This document shows, one piece after another, positions 42,276 to 53,095 of a stretch of 64,000 bases of DNA. This DNA is from Pseudomonas urmiensis (GTDB lineage: Bacteria > Pseudomonadota > Gammaproteobacteria > Pseudomonadales > Pseudomonadaceae), in contig NZ_JABWRE020000002.1 in NCBI RefSeq assembly GCF_014268815.2, forward strand, positions 138,317 through 202,316. Reading direction: 5' to 3'. Under the pieces are notes generated by a model. It was not told where the DNA came from. It searched no databases and was given only the letters and a program-made list of their open reading frames with translations. The position numbers were made by a program, and so were the translations under genes. Positions within the stretch are counted from its first letter, which is position 1, and the number at the start of each line of letters is the position of its first letter.

Positions 42276-43451
42276 ATGCCATCTGCCATTTCCACTGACG
42301 TGTTGATCGTCGGCGCCGGGGTCGCAGGCCTCTGGCTCAATGCCCGCCTGCGGCGCCTGGGCTACTCGACCGTGCTGGTGGAACGCGCCAGCCTCGGCGG
42401 CGAGCAGACCATCAAATCGCAAGGCATCATTCACGGCGGCATCAAATATGCCCTGACCGGCAGCCTGACCGGCGCTTCCGAAGCCATCGCCGACATGCCG
42501 CGCCGCTGGCGCGACGCGCTTAACGGCAGCGGTGAGCTGAACCTGGATAAGGTCCGCCTGCTCTCCGACGCCCACTACCTGTGGTCGCCCGGCAGCCTGC
42601 TGGGCAATGTCACCAGTTTCTTCGCCAGCAAGGCCATGCGTGGCCGAGTCGATCAGGTCAAGGGCGAGCAACTGCCGCCAGCCCTACAAGACCGTGCCTT
42701 CAAGGGCAAGGTCTATCGCCTGGCCGAACTGGTCATCGACGTGCCCAGCCTGCTGGCCAACCTGGCCGAGCTGGCCGGTGACAGCCTGCTGGCCGGCGAG
42801 CGGATCGAACCGCTGCACGACGCTGACGAGCTGGTCGGCCTGCGCGTCGACGGCCGCGACATTCGCGCCCAGCGCATCGTCCTCAGCGCCGGCGCCGGTA
42901 CCGAAGAGCTGCTCCACGCCCTGGGCTTGAGCCAACCCGCCATGCAGCGCCGACCACTGCACATGGTCCTGGCCAAAGGGCCGAACCTCAAGCCGCTGTA
43001 TGCCCACTGCCTGGGTGGCGGGCCAAAGCCACGCATTACCGTGACCACCCACCCGGCCGCAGATGGCCAGTGGGTCTGGTACCTCGGGGGCGATCTTGCC
43101 GAAGCCCATGGTGTGGCCCGCGAGCCGGCTGCACAAATTGCCGCCGCACAGAAAGAAGTCGCCGACCTGCTGCCCTGGGTAGACCAGAGCCAGGTCCGTT
43201 GGGCCACCCTGCGCGTCGATCGCGCCGAGCCTGCGCAATCGGGCCTGGTCCGCCCGGACAACGCCTTCCTCGCCGAACAACAGCGCCTGCTGGTTGGCTG
43301 GCCAACCAAGCTGGCCTTGGCCCCGGACTTCTCCGACCGGGTACTGGCAAGCCTTGAGCGTGACGGCATCCGCCCGGCAGCCCAACCTGATCTGGCCGAC
43401 CTGCCGCGCCCCGCGCTCGGCGTTGCGGCCTGGGAGCAACTGCTGCCATGA
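42276..43451 (+). CDS. FAD-dependent oxidoreductase (DAO-like)
   Basis: The 391-residue protein begins with a dinucleotide-binding motif (DVLIVGAGVAGLWL, GxGxxG) followed by GGEQTIKSQGIIHGGIKYAL, which resembles the FAD-contact region of D-amino-acid/glycerol-3-phosphate dehydrogenase-type oxidoreductases. A central substrate domain and a C-terminal region with VGWPTKLALAPDFSDRV follow. The substrate is not evident. The last four bases overlap the start of the aldo-keto reductase gene (ATGA), implying a joint pathway. Confidence 0.8.
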   Translation: MPSAISTDVLIVGAGVAGLWLNARLRRLGYSTVLVERASLGGEQTIKSQGIIHGGIKYALTGSLTGASEAIADMPRRWRDALNGSGELNLDKVRLLSDAHYLWSPGSLLGNVTSFFASKAMRGRVDQVKGEQLPPALQDRAFKGKVYRLAELVIDVPSLLANLAELAGDSLLAGERIEPLHDADELVGLRVDGRDIRAQRIVLSAGAGTEELLHALGLSQPAMQRRPLHMVLAKGPNLKPLYAHCLGGGPKPRITVTTHPAADGQWVWYLGGDLAEAHGVAREPAAQIAAAQKEVADLLPWVDQSQVRWATLRVDRAEPAQSGLVRPDNAFLAEQQRLLVGWPTKLALAPDFSDRVLASLERDGIRPAAQPDLADLPRPALGVAAWEQLLP

Positions 43452-44260
43452 CCCTGCCAACCCTGCATGACCTGCACCGCGCCTTGGGTAGCACCGGGCT
43501 CAAGGTTTCCCCGCTGGGCCTGGGCACGGTCAAACTCGGCCGCGACCAGGGCGTCAAATACCCCAACGGCTTCACCATCCCTGGCGACGACGATGCGCGC
43601 CTGCTGCTGGCCCAGGCCCGGGAGCTGGGGATCAACCTGATCGACACCGCCCCGGCCTATGGTCGCAGTGAAGAACGCCTCGGCCCGCTGCTGCGCGGCC
43701 AGCGTGATCAATGGGTGATCGTCAGCAAGGTTGGCGAAGAGTTCGAGGACGGCCAGTCGCGCTTCGATTTCAGCGCGGCGCACACGCGTTTTTCCGTTGA
43801 GCGCAGCCTCAAGCGCCTGGAGACCGACCACATCGAACTGGTGCTGGTGCATTCGGATGGCAACGACCTGGCGATCCTTGAGCAGCAAGAGGTCTATCAA
43901 ACCCTCGCCGCCCTCAAGCAAGAAGGCAAGATCCTCGGCTTTGGCTTCTCCGGCAAGACCGCTGCGGGCGGGCTCAAGGCGCTGGAGCAAGGCGACTGTG
44001 CGATGGTCACCTACAACCTCAACGAGCAAGCCGAACGCCCGGTGCTGGACTACGCTGCCGAGCACGGCAAGGCCATCCTGGTGAAGAAGGCCCTGGCCAG
44101 CGGTCACGTATGCCTGGCGCCCGGGGTCGATCCGGTGCAGGCCAGCTTTGAGCTGCTGTTCGCCCACCCAGGGGTGAGCAGTGCTATTGTCGGCACCATC
44201 AATCCGCTGCACCTGGCCCATAACGTGGCCACCGTCGCCCGCATCCTGGGCCAGCATTGA
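43448..44260 (+). CDS. Aldo/keto reductase
   Basis: NADPH-dependent TIM-barrel oxidoreductase of 270 residues. Active-site motifs include NLIDTAPAYGRSEERLG (Asp and Tyr) and KVGEEFEDG (Lys of the tetrad), then LVLVHSDGND (the catalytic His position), and a C-terminal cofactor region SSAIVGTINPLHL. It starts within the stop of the FAD oxidoreductase gene and is followed after 37 bp by a NUDIX-like gene. The substrate is unknown. Confidence 0.85.
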   Translation: MTLPTLHDLHRALGSTGLKVSPLGLGTVKLGRDQGVKYPNGFTIPGDDDARLLLAQARELGINLIDTAPAYGRSEERLGPLLRGQRDQWVIVSKVGEEFEDGQSRFDFSAAHTRFSVERSLKRLETDHIELVLVHSDGNDLAILEQQEVYQTLAALKQEGKILGFGFSGKTAAGGLKALEQGDCAMVTYNLNEQAERPVLDYAAEHGKAILVKKALASGHVCLAPGVDPVQASFELLFAHPGVSSAIVGTINPLHLAHNVATVARILGQH

Positions 44261-44297
44261 GCCGACCTGTCGGCAGTTCTGCGCAAGGAGGAGCCTC

Positions 44298-45260
44298 GTG
44301 CCGCGTACGCTGATTCGCAAGAACCCGAGCAACTTCAAGACCCTGCCGCTGCACGTCGAAGCTACCCCGGACGGCCTGAGTTACCAGAGCATCGGCATGC
44401 CGCTGAACTTCGCCCAGACCCTGCAACGGCGCAAGGCCGTGCAGTTGGCCGACAGTGAACGTTTCGTGGTCGAGTTGGCCAACCTGGGTGTTTCGGTACG
44501 CCTGACCCTGCACTGGCAGAATCGCGATTACTGGGTGCTGGTACGCCAGCGCCGCCAGGACCGTGGCGATGTGGTGCTCAAGCTGATTTCCGGCTACGTG
44601 CCAGCGCAGGAGCTCAACCTGCCGCTGCACACCGCGATCCAGGAAGTTGCCGAAGAGTGCCTGCTGGAGACGCCCGAAGGCTGGCTCGGCGGGCGCTTCA
44701 ACGATACCTGGCTGCCCGCCCCGTATGCCGCGGCCCTGCACTACCGCGAAGCGCTGCCCTTTGTGCTCACCCCGCAGTCGGGCGCAGCGCGACCGGTGCA
44801 CTGTGCCAACCTGGTCTTGATGGAACGGCCACGAGCCTATGTGCACCTGCCGACGGCGTCATTGCAGCTGATCTATGACCTGCGTTTGCAGGTGCCGAGG
44901 GAAGCCAAGTCGCTGAGTCTGTTTCATGTCGATGAACGGCTCGAAGGTGATCAATTGGTCGCCCGCCTCAATCGCAAGCGCCCAGATCTGTACCTGATGC
45001 CGCTCAAGGACGGGCAGCCGACTGCCGAGCTTTACACCCTGAAGAAAGATGAGCTGATACCTGCCAGTACCCGTGGCCTGTACCTGGCGGAGAGCTTTGC
45101 CCAGCAGGAAGGCTGGGTGGTGCGTGATGAGCGGATTCGCTGGAAGGAATGGGTGAGGCAGCAGGGGCTGGTGGAGCCCAAGCCGGATTCGCGGATGCAG
45201 CGCTTTACCGGTAAGGCGCGCGCGCTGCTGGAGCGAGCCAGGACAACCCTGCAAAAGTAG
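44298..45260 (+). CDS. Uncharacterised protein with degenerate NUDIX-like box
   Basis: No function is known to me. The 320-residue soluble protein starts with GTG at 44298, preceded by AAGGAGGAG. Residues about 78-122 look like a NUDIX core: strand YWVLVRQRRQDRG, then G-x5-E (99-105) and, after nine instead of seven residues, QEVAEECLL, close to the REUxEExGU part of the box. The Arg is Gln and two residues are inserted, so activity is uncertain. It may be co-transcribed with the two redox genes upstream, and ends at a REP pair. Confidence 0.7.
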   Translation: MPRTLIRKNPSNFKTLPLHVEATPDGLSYQSIGMPLNFAQTLQRRKAVQLADSERFVVELANLGVSVRLTLHWQNRDYWVLVRQRRQDRGDVVLKLISGYVPAQELNLPLHTAIQEVAEECLLETPEGWLGGRFNDTWLPAPYAAALHYREALPFVLTPQSGAARPVHCANLVLMERPRAYVHLPTASLQLIYDLRLQVPREAKSLSLFHVDERLEGDQLVARLNRKRPDLYLMPLKDGQPTAELYTLKKDELIPASTRGLYLAESFAQQEGWVVRDERIRWKEWVRQQGLVEPKPDSRMQRFTGKARALLERARTTLQK

Positions 45261-45267
45261 CTAGATG

Positions 45268-45355
45268 CATCGCGGGGCAAGCCCGCTCCCACCCCGCGCC
45301 CCACGTCTTTCTCGGCAGTGGAGTGGGGGCGTGGGAGCGGGCTTGCCCCGCGATG
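45268..45355. repeat. REP inverted pair between the NUDIX-like gene and hldE
   Basis: Exact inverted copies of the 25-bp REP core: CATCGCGGGGCAAGCCCGCT (then CCCAC) at 45268-45292 and its complement at 45331-45355, separated by 38 bases. It lies between convergent 3' ends and is the most perfect REPIN of the window together with the one at 56961-57029. Confidence 0.92.
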
Positions 45356-45363
45356 GACTCAAC

Positions 45364-46785
45364 TCAATTCTTGCGAATTTTCTCGACGATGGCGGTGGTA
45401 GAGCTGTTCTCCACCAAGCCAAGCACCTTCACCGTACCGCCGTAGCCTTTGACGATATCGGCCCCGACCACCTGGTCGATACCATAGTCGCCGCCCTTGA
45501 CCAGCACATCCGGCTTGACCTGGCTCAGCAGGTTCTCAGGCGTCCCCTCAGGGAAGCTGATCACCCAGTCCACCGCGCCAAGGCCTGCCAGTACCGCCAT
45601 GCGCCGGTCGACACTGTTGATCGGCCGACCCGGCCCTTTCAGGCGGCTGACCGAGGCATCATCGTTGACCGCCACGATCAAACGATCGCCCTGGGCCCGC
45701 GCCTGCTCCAGGTAGGTCACGTGACCGGCATGGAGAATGTCGAAGCAACCGTTGGTGAAGACGATCTTCTCGTTGTGCGCGCGTGCGTCGTCAATCGCCA
45801 GCAACAGCTGGTCAAGACTCAGTACGCCGCGCTCGGAGCCTTCCTCACGCTGAATCGCACGGCGCAGCTCCGGAGCACTGATCGCCGCAGTACCCAGCTT
45901 GCCGACCACGATGCCGGCGGCCAGATTGGCCAGAGCCACCGCATGTGGCAGATCCTCGCCAGCGGCGATGGCAGCAGCCAGGGTCGAGATGACGGTATCG
46001 CCGGCACCGGTAACGTCGAACACTTCACGCGCTCGCGCAGGCAGGTGCAGGGCCGGGTGATCGGCGCGTATGAGGGTCATGCCATGCTCGCCACGGGTCA
46101 CCAGCAGCGCGCCCAGCTCCAAGTCCTGCATCAGTTGCAGGCCCTTGGCGACCAGGTCGGCCTCATCGACGCAGCGGCCGACGATGGTCTCGAACTCGCT
46201 CAGGTTCGGCGTGATCAAGCTGGCGCCACGGTAAATCGAGAAATCCTTGCCCTTGGGGTCGGCCAACACCGGAATGCCCTTGGCACGAGCGGCCTGGACC
46301 AGGCTCTGGTGGTTCTTCAGGGCGCCTTTGCCGTAGTCGGAAAGGACCAGCACCTTGACCCCGTCGAGCAGGTTATCGACCTCTTCGCCCAGCGACAGCG
46401 GGTCGGTGGCGAACGGTTCTTCGAAGTCAATGCGCAGCAGTTGCTGGTGACGGCTCATGACCCGCAGCTTGACGATGGTCGGCTGGTGGGCGATGCGCTG
46501 GAAGATCGAGCGCACACCCGCCGCTTGCAGGCTGTTGGCCAGGCTATCGGCAGCTTCATCCTGGCCGGTCACGCCAACCAGCGATGCCGGGGCGCCGAGC
46601 GCGGCGATGTTCAGCGCGACGTTGGCCGCGCCGCCTGGGCGATCCTCGATCTGTTCGACCTTGACCACAGGCACTGGCGCTTCCGGCGAAATACGTGAAG
46701 TACCGCCATGCCAGTAGCGGTCGAGCATGACATCGCCGACCACCAATACCGGGGCTTGATCGAAACGCGGCATGGACAACTTCAT
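45364..46785 (-). CDS. hldE: Bifunctional heptose kinase/adenylyltransferase HldE
   Basis: Makes ADP-D-glycero-beta-D-manno-heptose precursor for the LPS inner core. The 473-residue protein has an N-terminal ribokinase-like kinase domain ([38 protein letters not shown]) and a C-terminal cytidylyltransferase-like domain ([17 protein letters not shown]). The ATG at 46785 ([12 protein letters not shown]) gives the usual length. It lies 128 bp downstream of msbA on the same strand. Confidence 0.97.
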   Translation of the reverse strand: MKLSMPRFDQAPVLVVGDVMLDRYWHGGTSRISPEAPVPVVKVEQIEDRPGGAANVALNIAALGAPASLVGVTGQDEAADSLANSLQAAGVRSIFQRIAHQPTIVKLRVMSRHQQLLRIDFEEPFATDPLSLGEEVDNLLDGVKVLVLSDYGKGALKNHQSLVQAARAKGIPVLADPKGKDFSIYRGASLITPNLSEFETIVGRCVDEADLVAKGLQLMQDLELGALLVTRGEHGMTLIRADHPALHLPARAREVFDVTGAGDTVISTLAAAIAAGEDLPHAVALANLAAGIVVGKLGTAAISAPELRRAIQREEGSERGVLSLDQLLLAIDDARAHNEKIVFTNGCFDILHAGHVTYLEQARAQGDRLIVAVNDDASVSRLKGPGRPINSVDRRMAVLAGLGAVDWVISFPEGTPENLLSQVKPDVLVKGGDYGIDQVVGADIVKGYGGTVKVLGLVENSSTTAIVEKIRKN

Positions 46786-46879
46786 GGGCAACCCATATGG
46801 AAAAATTAACAGGGGCAGGATATTAGCACAGGGTAGGCGATGGCTTTACGGCCAACCTGCACCAGACAATCGCAGTGAC

Positions 46880-46905
46880 AATCGGGGCCGCTAATGGCCC
46901 CGATT
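46880..46905 (-). terminator. Hairpin downstream of msbA
   Basis: AATCGGGGCC, a six-base loop and GGCCCCGATT form a perfect stem eight bases after the msbA stop. There is no T-run on the minus side, so it may stabilise mRNA or weaken read-through into hldE rather than end transcription fully. Confidence 0.5.
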
Positions 46906-46913
46906 GAAGTGTT

Positions 46914-48722
<1,809 letters not shown>

Positions 48723-48869
48723 CATCGAGCTCACTGTTCAGGTTGAACCGCAAATTTTAACACAGGCGTTTCCTTGCCAAAGTATCGGGCAACACCATCA
48801 TGGTACTGCTGCCTGTTTTTCGGCATTATGGCCGGTCATTTTTGCTTGCCAGACGACAAGGCCCTATCC

Positions 48870-49475
48870 ATGCAATGCTCCCGGCTCTCCCAGGTCGACT
48901 TCGATCAGCTGACACTTGGCGCCCAGGTGCTTGAGGCAGATAGCCACGGCGCCAAAGTCTACCTGCTTGAGGATGGAAATATCCTCAAGGTTTTTCGTCG
49001 CAAGCGATTGATTTCATCTGCGCTGCTGCGGCCGTACTCGCAACGCTTCGTCGACAATGCCGCGCGCCTGGCGCAATTGGGCATCCCCACCCTCGAAGTG
49101 ATCAGCCAGCACAAGCTCGAGCTGCCGGGGCGCACCGCCGTGCTCTACCGTCCGCTGCCAGGGCGCACCTTGCTGCAGTTGTCACGCGAAGCGGGCTTCA
49201 GCTGGGACAGCTACCTGCCAAGACTGGTCGAGCTGATTCGCCAGCTGCACCGCTCGGGGATCTACTTCCGCTCGCTGCACCTGGGCAATGTGGTTGAAAC
49301 GCCTGACCAGCAACTTGGCCTGATCGATGTGGCCGACATGCGTTTTCTGCGCGCCCCACTGTCGTCACGCATGGTTCGGCGCAATGTGCAGCACATGGCG
49401 CGTTACATCGAACGGGAAAACCTCGCCAGCCGCTTCCCTCTCGCCGAGCTTGAGGCGGCCCTGCTACCGGGCTGA
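48870..49475 (+). CDS. LPS-core kinase-like protein (WaaP/InaA-type fold)
   Basis: The 201-residue cytoplasmic protein has a reduced protein-kinase-like fold of the LPS kinase family. A glycine/lysine region (GAKVYLLEDGNILKVFR, putative ATP-binding Lys40), an RPLPGRTL hinge region, a catalytic-loop equivalent IYFRSLHLGN (131-140) and a metal-binding Asp in LIDVADM (153) can be seen. The usual catalytic Asp of the loop is replaced by Ser135. Its position matches the uncharacterised kinase gene beside msbA in P. aeruginosa. Its 3' end overlaps a convergent glycosyltransferase gene by 12 bp. Confidence 0.75.
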   Translation: MQCSRLSQVDFDQLTLGAQVLEADSHGAKVYLLEDGNILKVFRRKRLISSALLRPYSQRFVDNAARLAQLGIPTLEVISQHKLELPGRTAVLYRPLPGRTLLQLSREAGFSWDSYLPRLVELIRQLHRSGIYFRSLHLGNVVETPDQQLGLIDVADMRFLRAPLSSRMVRRNVQHMARYIERENLASRFPLAELEAALLPG

Positions 49476-50567
49476 GCCCGAGCCACGCAGCAGCTCGGCC
49501 GAGCCTTGCTGGAAAGCCCGCCAGGCCTGCTCCGGCGCCAATGCCTGGCGTTGGCGCAGCGCCACCTCAGCAGCATCGAGCTGTGCACAGCGGGCGATTG
49601 CCTGGGCCCAGGCCTGGGTATCCCCGACCGGCAGGTAGCACCCCCCCTCAGCCAACTGCTCGCGAAACACCGCAAGGTCGCTGCACACTACCGGCACATC
49701 GGCCATCACCGCTTCCTGCACCACCAGGCCCAAGCCCTCGGCGCGCGAGGGCACCAGCAGCCAGTCAAAGGCGCGATACAGCTGATGCAGGCTTTCCCGG
49801 TGGCCGCACAGCCAAACATTGGCTGACAGCCCCAGCGCCTCGATTCTTGCCTGAAGACTGGCCCGCAGTGGGCCCTCGCCCAGTATCGCCAGGTGCAGAT
49901 CGGGCTGGCCGGCATGGGCCTTGGCGAACGCCTCGAGCAGTACCTCGAAGCCTTTGCTGGCTACCAGGCGACCCACCGCGCCGAAAATCTGCCCTTGTTG
50001 CGGCAAGCCCAGGGCCTGGCGGGCCTGATCCTGGGTCAGCAAGCTGGCAGAGAATGCCGCAGGATCCAGGGCCATGCGCAACGTCCGCACCGGGCGGCCA
50101 AGATCCTGCTCAAGCGACTGGGCCAAGGTCTGCGATACCGCTGCAATATCCAGCCGATCGAGCGGGACGCTCAGCAACAGCTGAACATCGGCGCGGCTCA
50201 GGCGAGTTTCGCCATGAAACAGGATCGCCGCCCGCACGCCCGGCAATTGCTGCAGCAGCGGCAGCACCAGTCGGGCGACCCCGACCCCATCGAGCAACAG
50301 CACATCGGCCTGGGCAGCCAGCAATGCTCGGCGCAGCCGCCGGCGCAAAAAAGGCACCAGCAAGCGCCAGGCATGACGGCCCTTGAGCGCGCGCTGCGGC
50401 ATGTTCCACTGGCGCGTGCTACCCACACCGCAGCTCAGTTCGCCGCCAAGCAGCAACCAGTTACTGATATGCGCGTGCGCCCCAGCCTGGCTCAGCACCT
50501 GATGGTGAACCTTGTGGATCGACATGTAGGGCGAGCCGCCGGCCCACATCATGTTGACGATATTCAT
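49464..50567 (-). CDS. GT4-type glycosyltransferase (position of wapR)
   Basis: The 367-residue GT-B enzyme has an N-terminal acceptor half beginning MNIVNMMWAGGSPYMS and a C-terminal nucleotide-sugar half with GAVGRLVASKGFEVLLEAF, LAILGEGPL and the E-x7-E motif in SRAEGLGLVVQEAVMADVPVV. It is the last gene of the LPS-core operon, where P. aeruginosa has the rhamnosyltransferase gene wapR; sugar and linkage cannot be read from sequence. The ATG at 50567 has GGAG eight bases upstream and is preferred over 50573. Confidence 0.85.
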   Translation of the reverse strand: MNIVNMMWAGGSPYMSIHKVHHQVLSQAGAHAHISNWLLLGGELSCGVGSTRQWNMPQRALKGRHAWRLLVPFLRRRLRRALLAAQADVLLLDGVGVARLVLPLLQQLPGVRAAILFHGETRLSRADVQLLLSVPLDRLDIAAVSQTLAQSLEQDLGRPVRTLRMALDPAAFSASLLTQDQARQALGLPQQGQIFGAVGRLVASKGFEVLLEAFAKAHAGQPDLHLAILGEGPLRASLQARIEALGLSANVWLCGHRESLHQLYRAFDWLLVPSRAEGLGLVVQEAVMADVPVVCSDLAVFREQLAEGGCYLPVGDTQAWAQAIARCAQLDAAEVALRQRQALAPEQAWRAFQQGSAELLRGSGSAR

Positions 50568-50685
50568 GCGCATGACTCCGCGCGTGCGAGAAAGCCTGCC
50601 GTTACAGCGGAATCAATAAACAAAAACAGTGTTTCCCATTTCAAACACATCTTGAGGCGCGACCAGTGAACAACCCACTGCCGAC

Positions 50686-51642
50686 TCAGAACCCCAGGCT
50701 CAAGCGCAGTCGCTGCCAGGCCGACACAGGTGCGCGCGGGCGCAGCGGCGGGCGCATATGCTCGACGATATCTCGTCCAACTTGGGCGAAACTGAAGCGT
50801 GAAACGGCCAGTTCACGTCCGTTCACGGCAATTTGCCCAGCCAGCGCCGGATCGGCACGCAGCACCTTGAGCTTTTCCTGCAACGTCGGGATGCTGTCGT
50901 ACAGCACCACGTTGTGCATGTCCTGCAAGCCTAGAGCACGGTTCTCGGCTTCGCCTTGATCGAAGGCGAGCAACACGCAGCCACAGGCCATCGCCTCGAA
51001 ATTCTTGATCATGTATTCGCCCATGCCGACATCGGCACTGACGAAGAAACGAATACGGTTGAGCGTGTTGCAGTAGTCCTCGCCCGAATTGGTCCGAGTG
51101 ACCACCAGGTTCTCGACCTGGCCCAATTGATCGAGCAGCGCCTTGCGGCCACTGTAGGCGACGCTTTTGGTGCTACCAACGAAGGCCAACTCGATATCGC
51201 GCGCTCGCCCTTGGTCGACCAGCAACTGCTCGTCATAGCCCTTGGGCACGAACACCGCGTCGAAGCCCTCCTGACGCAGACGCTCGCTGACCATGAAGCC
51301 CGAACTGATCACCCGCGCCCACGGCAGCTTGCGATAATGCTCGCTGAACTTGCCGGTGTACTTGCAGGGGATGTAGTTCTGGTAGGCGTCGTGCTCAAGA
51401 ATGACCAGGTTGGGCACTGTGCGAATGAAAGCGGCCTGGCGGATCTCCTGCTTGAAGCGCAGGAAGAAGACGATGCGATCGTAACGCTCGACGTCCACTT
51501 CGCGCTTGAAGTAGCGGCGCAGGTTGCGTTGATCGTCGCTGCTCAGCCAGCGCAGGTCGCACTCGCAGTTGGCGGCAACACCGTCGTAGAGGCGGTCAAG
51601 GATCGCCCGCTGTTCCTTCTGCACCAGAAATAGGACTTTCAT
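50686..51642 (-). CDS. ssg: Glycosyltransferase-like protein, Ssg type
   Basis: The 318-residue protein starts MKVLFLVQKEQRAILDRLYD and has a C-terminal glycosyltransferase half (ELAFVGSTKSVAYSGRKAL, then YMIKNFEAMACGCVLLAFDQ) as in CgeB/GT4-like enzymes. Position and features match ssg of Pseudomonas, a surface-sugar gene that affects LPS and exopolysaccharide. It lies 49 bp downstream of the PIG-L deacetylase gene and 118 bp before the last glycosyltransferase of the operon. The symbol rests mainly on gene order. Confidence 0.65.
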   Translation of the reverse strand: MKVLFLVQKEQRAILDRLYDGVAANCECDLRWLSSDDQRNLRRYFKREVDVERYDRIVFFLRFKQEIRQAAFIRTVPNLVILEHDAYQNYIPCKYTGKFSEHYRKLPWARVISSGFMVSERLRQEGFDAVFVPKGYDEQLLVDQGRARDIELAFVGSTKSVAYSGRKALLDQLGQVENLVVTRTNSGEDYCNTLNRIRFFVSADVGMGEYMIKNFEAMACGCVLLAFDQGEAENRALGLQDMHNVVLYDSIPTLQEKLKVLRADPALAGQIAVNGRELAVSRFSFAQVGRDIVEHMRPPLRPRAPVSAWQRLRLSLGF

Positions 51643-51691
51643 TGCGTTCCTTGGGCTCTCTACGCCATCGCGATCAATCATAGGTCAGGGT

Positions 51692-53095
51692 CTACAGTTC
51701 TCGGCGCCAGAACAGCTCATGACGGCGCACCGCCTTACGGAAAAACTCGTTCTCGCCATAGGGCGATGGCTGGCGCCCGGCCAGATAGCGCTGGAGCAAC
51801 CGACGCAGGCGGCGCTTGAACGGCGCTGGCGGCTGCAGGTCGTGCATCATGCCCAGGGCCATTGCCTTGTCGCGCTGGGTAGGCAGATCAAGCGGCAGGC
51901 TACATGGCGCCCACGCCTGTTCAGCGCTCAACTGCGGCGGCAAGGCCACGCCATCGCCGCTGTCGCCCATCGGCCAGCGGTCGTTGTCATGCAGGTGGTT
52001 GGCGTAGCACAGCAACGTGCTGGGCTGCCAAGCTATGCCCTGCAACGCCTCGAGTACCGCGGCCTGGGCGCAGAGGTGATCGGGATGGGGGTCGAGGGTT
52101 GGATGCGGCATTACCAGGATTTCTGGCTTGGCCATTTCCAGCAGCGCCCGCAGGTCAGCCAACAGATTGTTCCAAGTCGGCTCGCCGTCGGCGTCGGCCG
52201 GCAGCGGGAAAGGGTTGAAGCAGCGGAAGGGGCGGATGTCGGCCATGTCGGCTTCACGCGAGGCGGCAGGCTGATCTGGCGCGGCTTGCATGGTCGGCAA
52301 CTGCAGGCAGAAGTAACCCAACTGCACGCAGCGCGACTCCGGCACCCCAGCCCAACGCGGCACGGCAATGCTGTCCCAAGCACGCAGGCGCCCTTTCAGG
52401 CGCGCGGCCTCGGCCTTGGCCAGGCCCATCTGCTGATAATGTTCGGCTTCGATCTCGCCAGCGGTCAGGGTCACCACCCAGGCTTCATCGGCCTGGCTGT
52501 AGAGCCCATAGGCGGCCAGCTCGGCATCGTCGGCATGCGGTGCGATGACCATGATGCGGCGACGGCGCAACTCGCTGTGCGGGGTTATCCACAGGCGCGG
52601 CGCGCCTAGCAAGCGGCAGTAGCGGCCGCGCAGCCGCAGGCGACCAGCGCTCAAGGCGTCGCCCAGGCCGGTCAGATTGAGAAAACGCAGGCCATCGGCG
52701 CCACGTTCGAAGGTTTGCTGATCGACCTGCTCGCCATCGAGCAGCTCGACCCGCGGATCGACGAAGCGACCGAGCCAGCCGCTCTTGACCCGGATTTCCA
52801 GGACCAGGGTTTCATCGCCGGCCAATTGCGCATCCGTCGCCAGCAGCCCATCGCTCAGGCTCGTCGCGGCCTCGCGGGTCTGCTCGCCAAAGCGATACTG
52901 GTAGTCCTCACCCGGCGAATAGAACAGGTGATCGGCAAACCAGGCTTCATGGGCCGACCAGATCAACGGCAACAGCAGCAGCGGCAACCACCACCAGCTG
53001 ACAACGCCCAACACCAGCAACAGCAGCAAACCTGCCAGCAGACCTAGGCGCTTGAGGCGCCGGTGGCGTTTGAGCAACTGCTGCTTGCGGCTCAT
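51692..53095 (-). CDS. dnpA: Membrane-anchored PIG-L family de-N-acetylase (DnpA-like)
   Basis: The 467-residue protein has a basic N-terminus, one or two membrane segments (about 17-48), a beta-rich middle domain, and a PIG-L/LmbE domain. The zinc-binding motif PHADDAE is at 186-192 and a second motif, DPHPDH, lies near residue 325. Such enzymes remove N-acetyl groups from sugars. The gene order matches P. aeruginosa dnpA (PA5002), linked to fluoroquinolone tolerance and presumed to act on LPS. The start overlaps the mig-14 stop (ATGA). Confidence 0.82.
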   Translation of the reverse strand: MSRKQQLLKRHRRLKRLGLLAGLLLLLVLGVVSWWWLPLLLLPLIWSAHEAWFADHLFYSPGEDYQYRFGEQTREAATSLSDGLLATDAQLAGDETLVLEIRVKSGWLGRFVDPRVELLDGEQVDQQTFERGADGLRFLNLTGLGDALSAGRLRLRGRYCRLLGAPRLWITPHSELRRRRIMVIAPHADDAELAAYGLYSQADEAWVVTLTAGEIEAEHYQQMGLAKAEAARLKGRLRAWDSIAVPRWAGVPESRCVQLGYFCLQLPTMQAAPDQPAASREADMADIRPFRCFNPFPLPADADGEPTWNNLLADLRALLEMAKPEILVMPHPTLDPHPDHLCAQAAVLEALQGIAWQPSTLLCYANHLHDNDRWPMGDSGDGVALPPQLSAEQAWAPCSLPLDLPTQRDKAMALGMMHDLQPPAPFKRRLRRLLQRYLAGRQPSPYGENEFFRKAVRRHELFWRREL

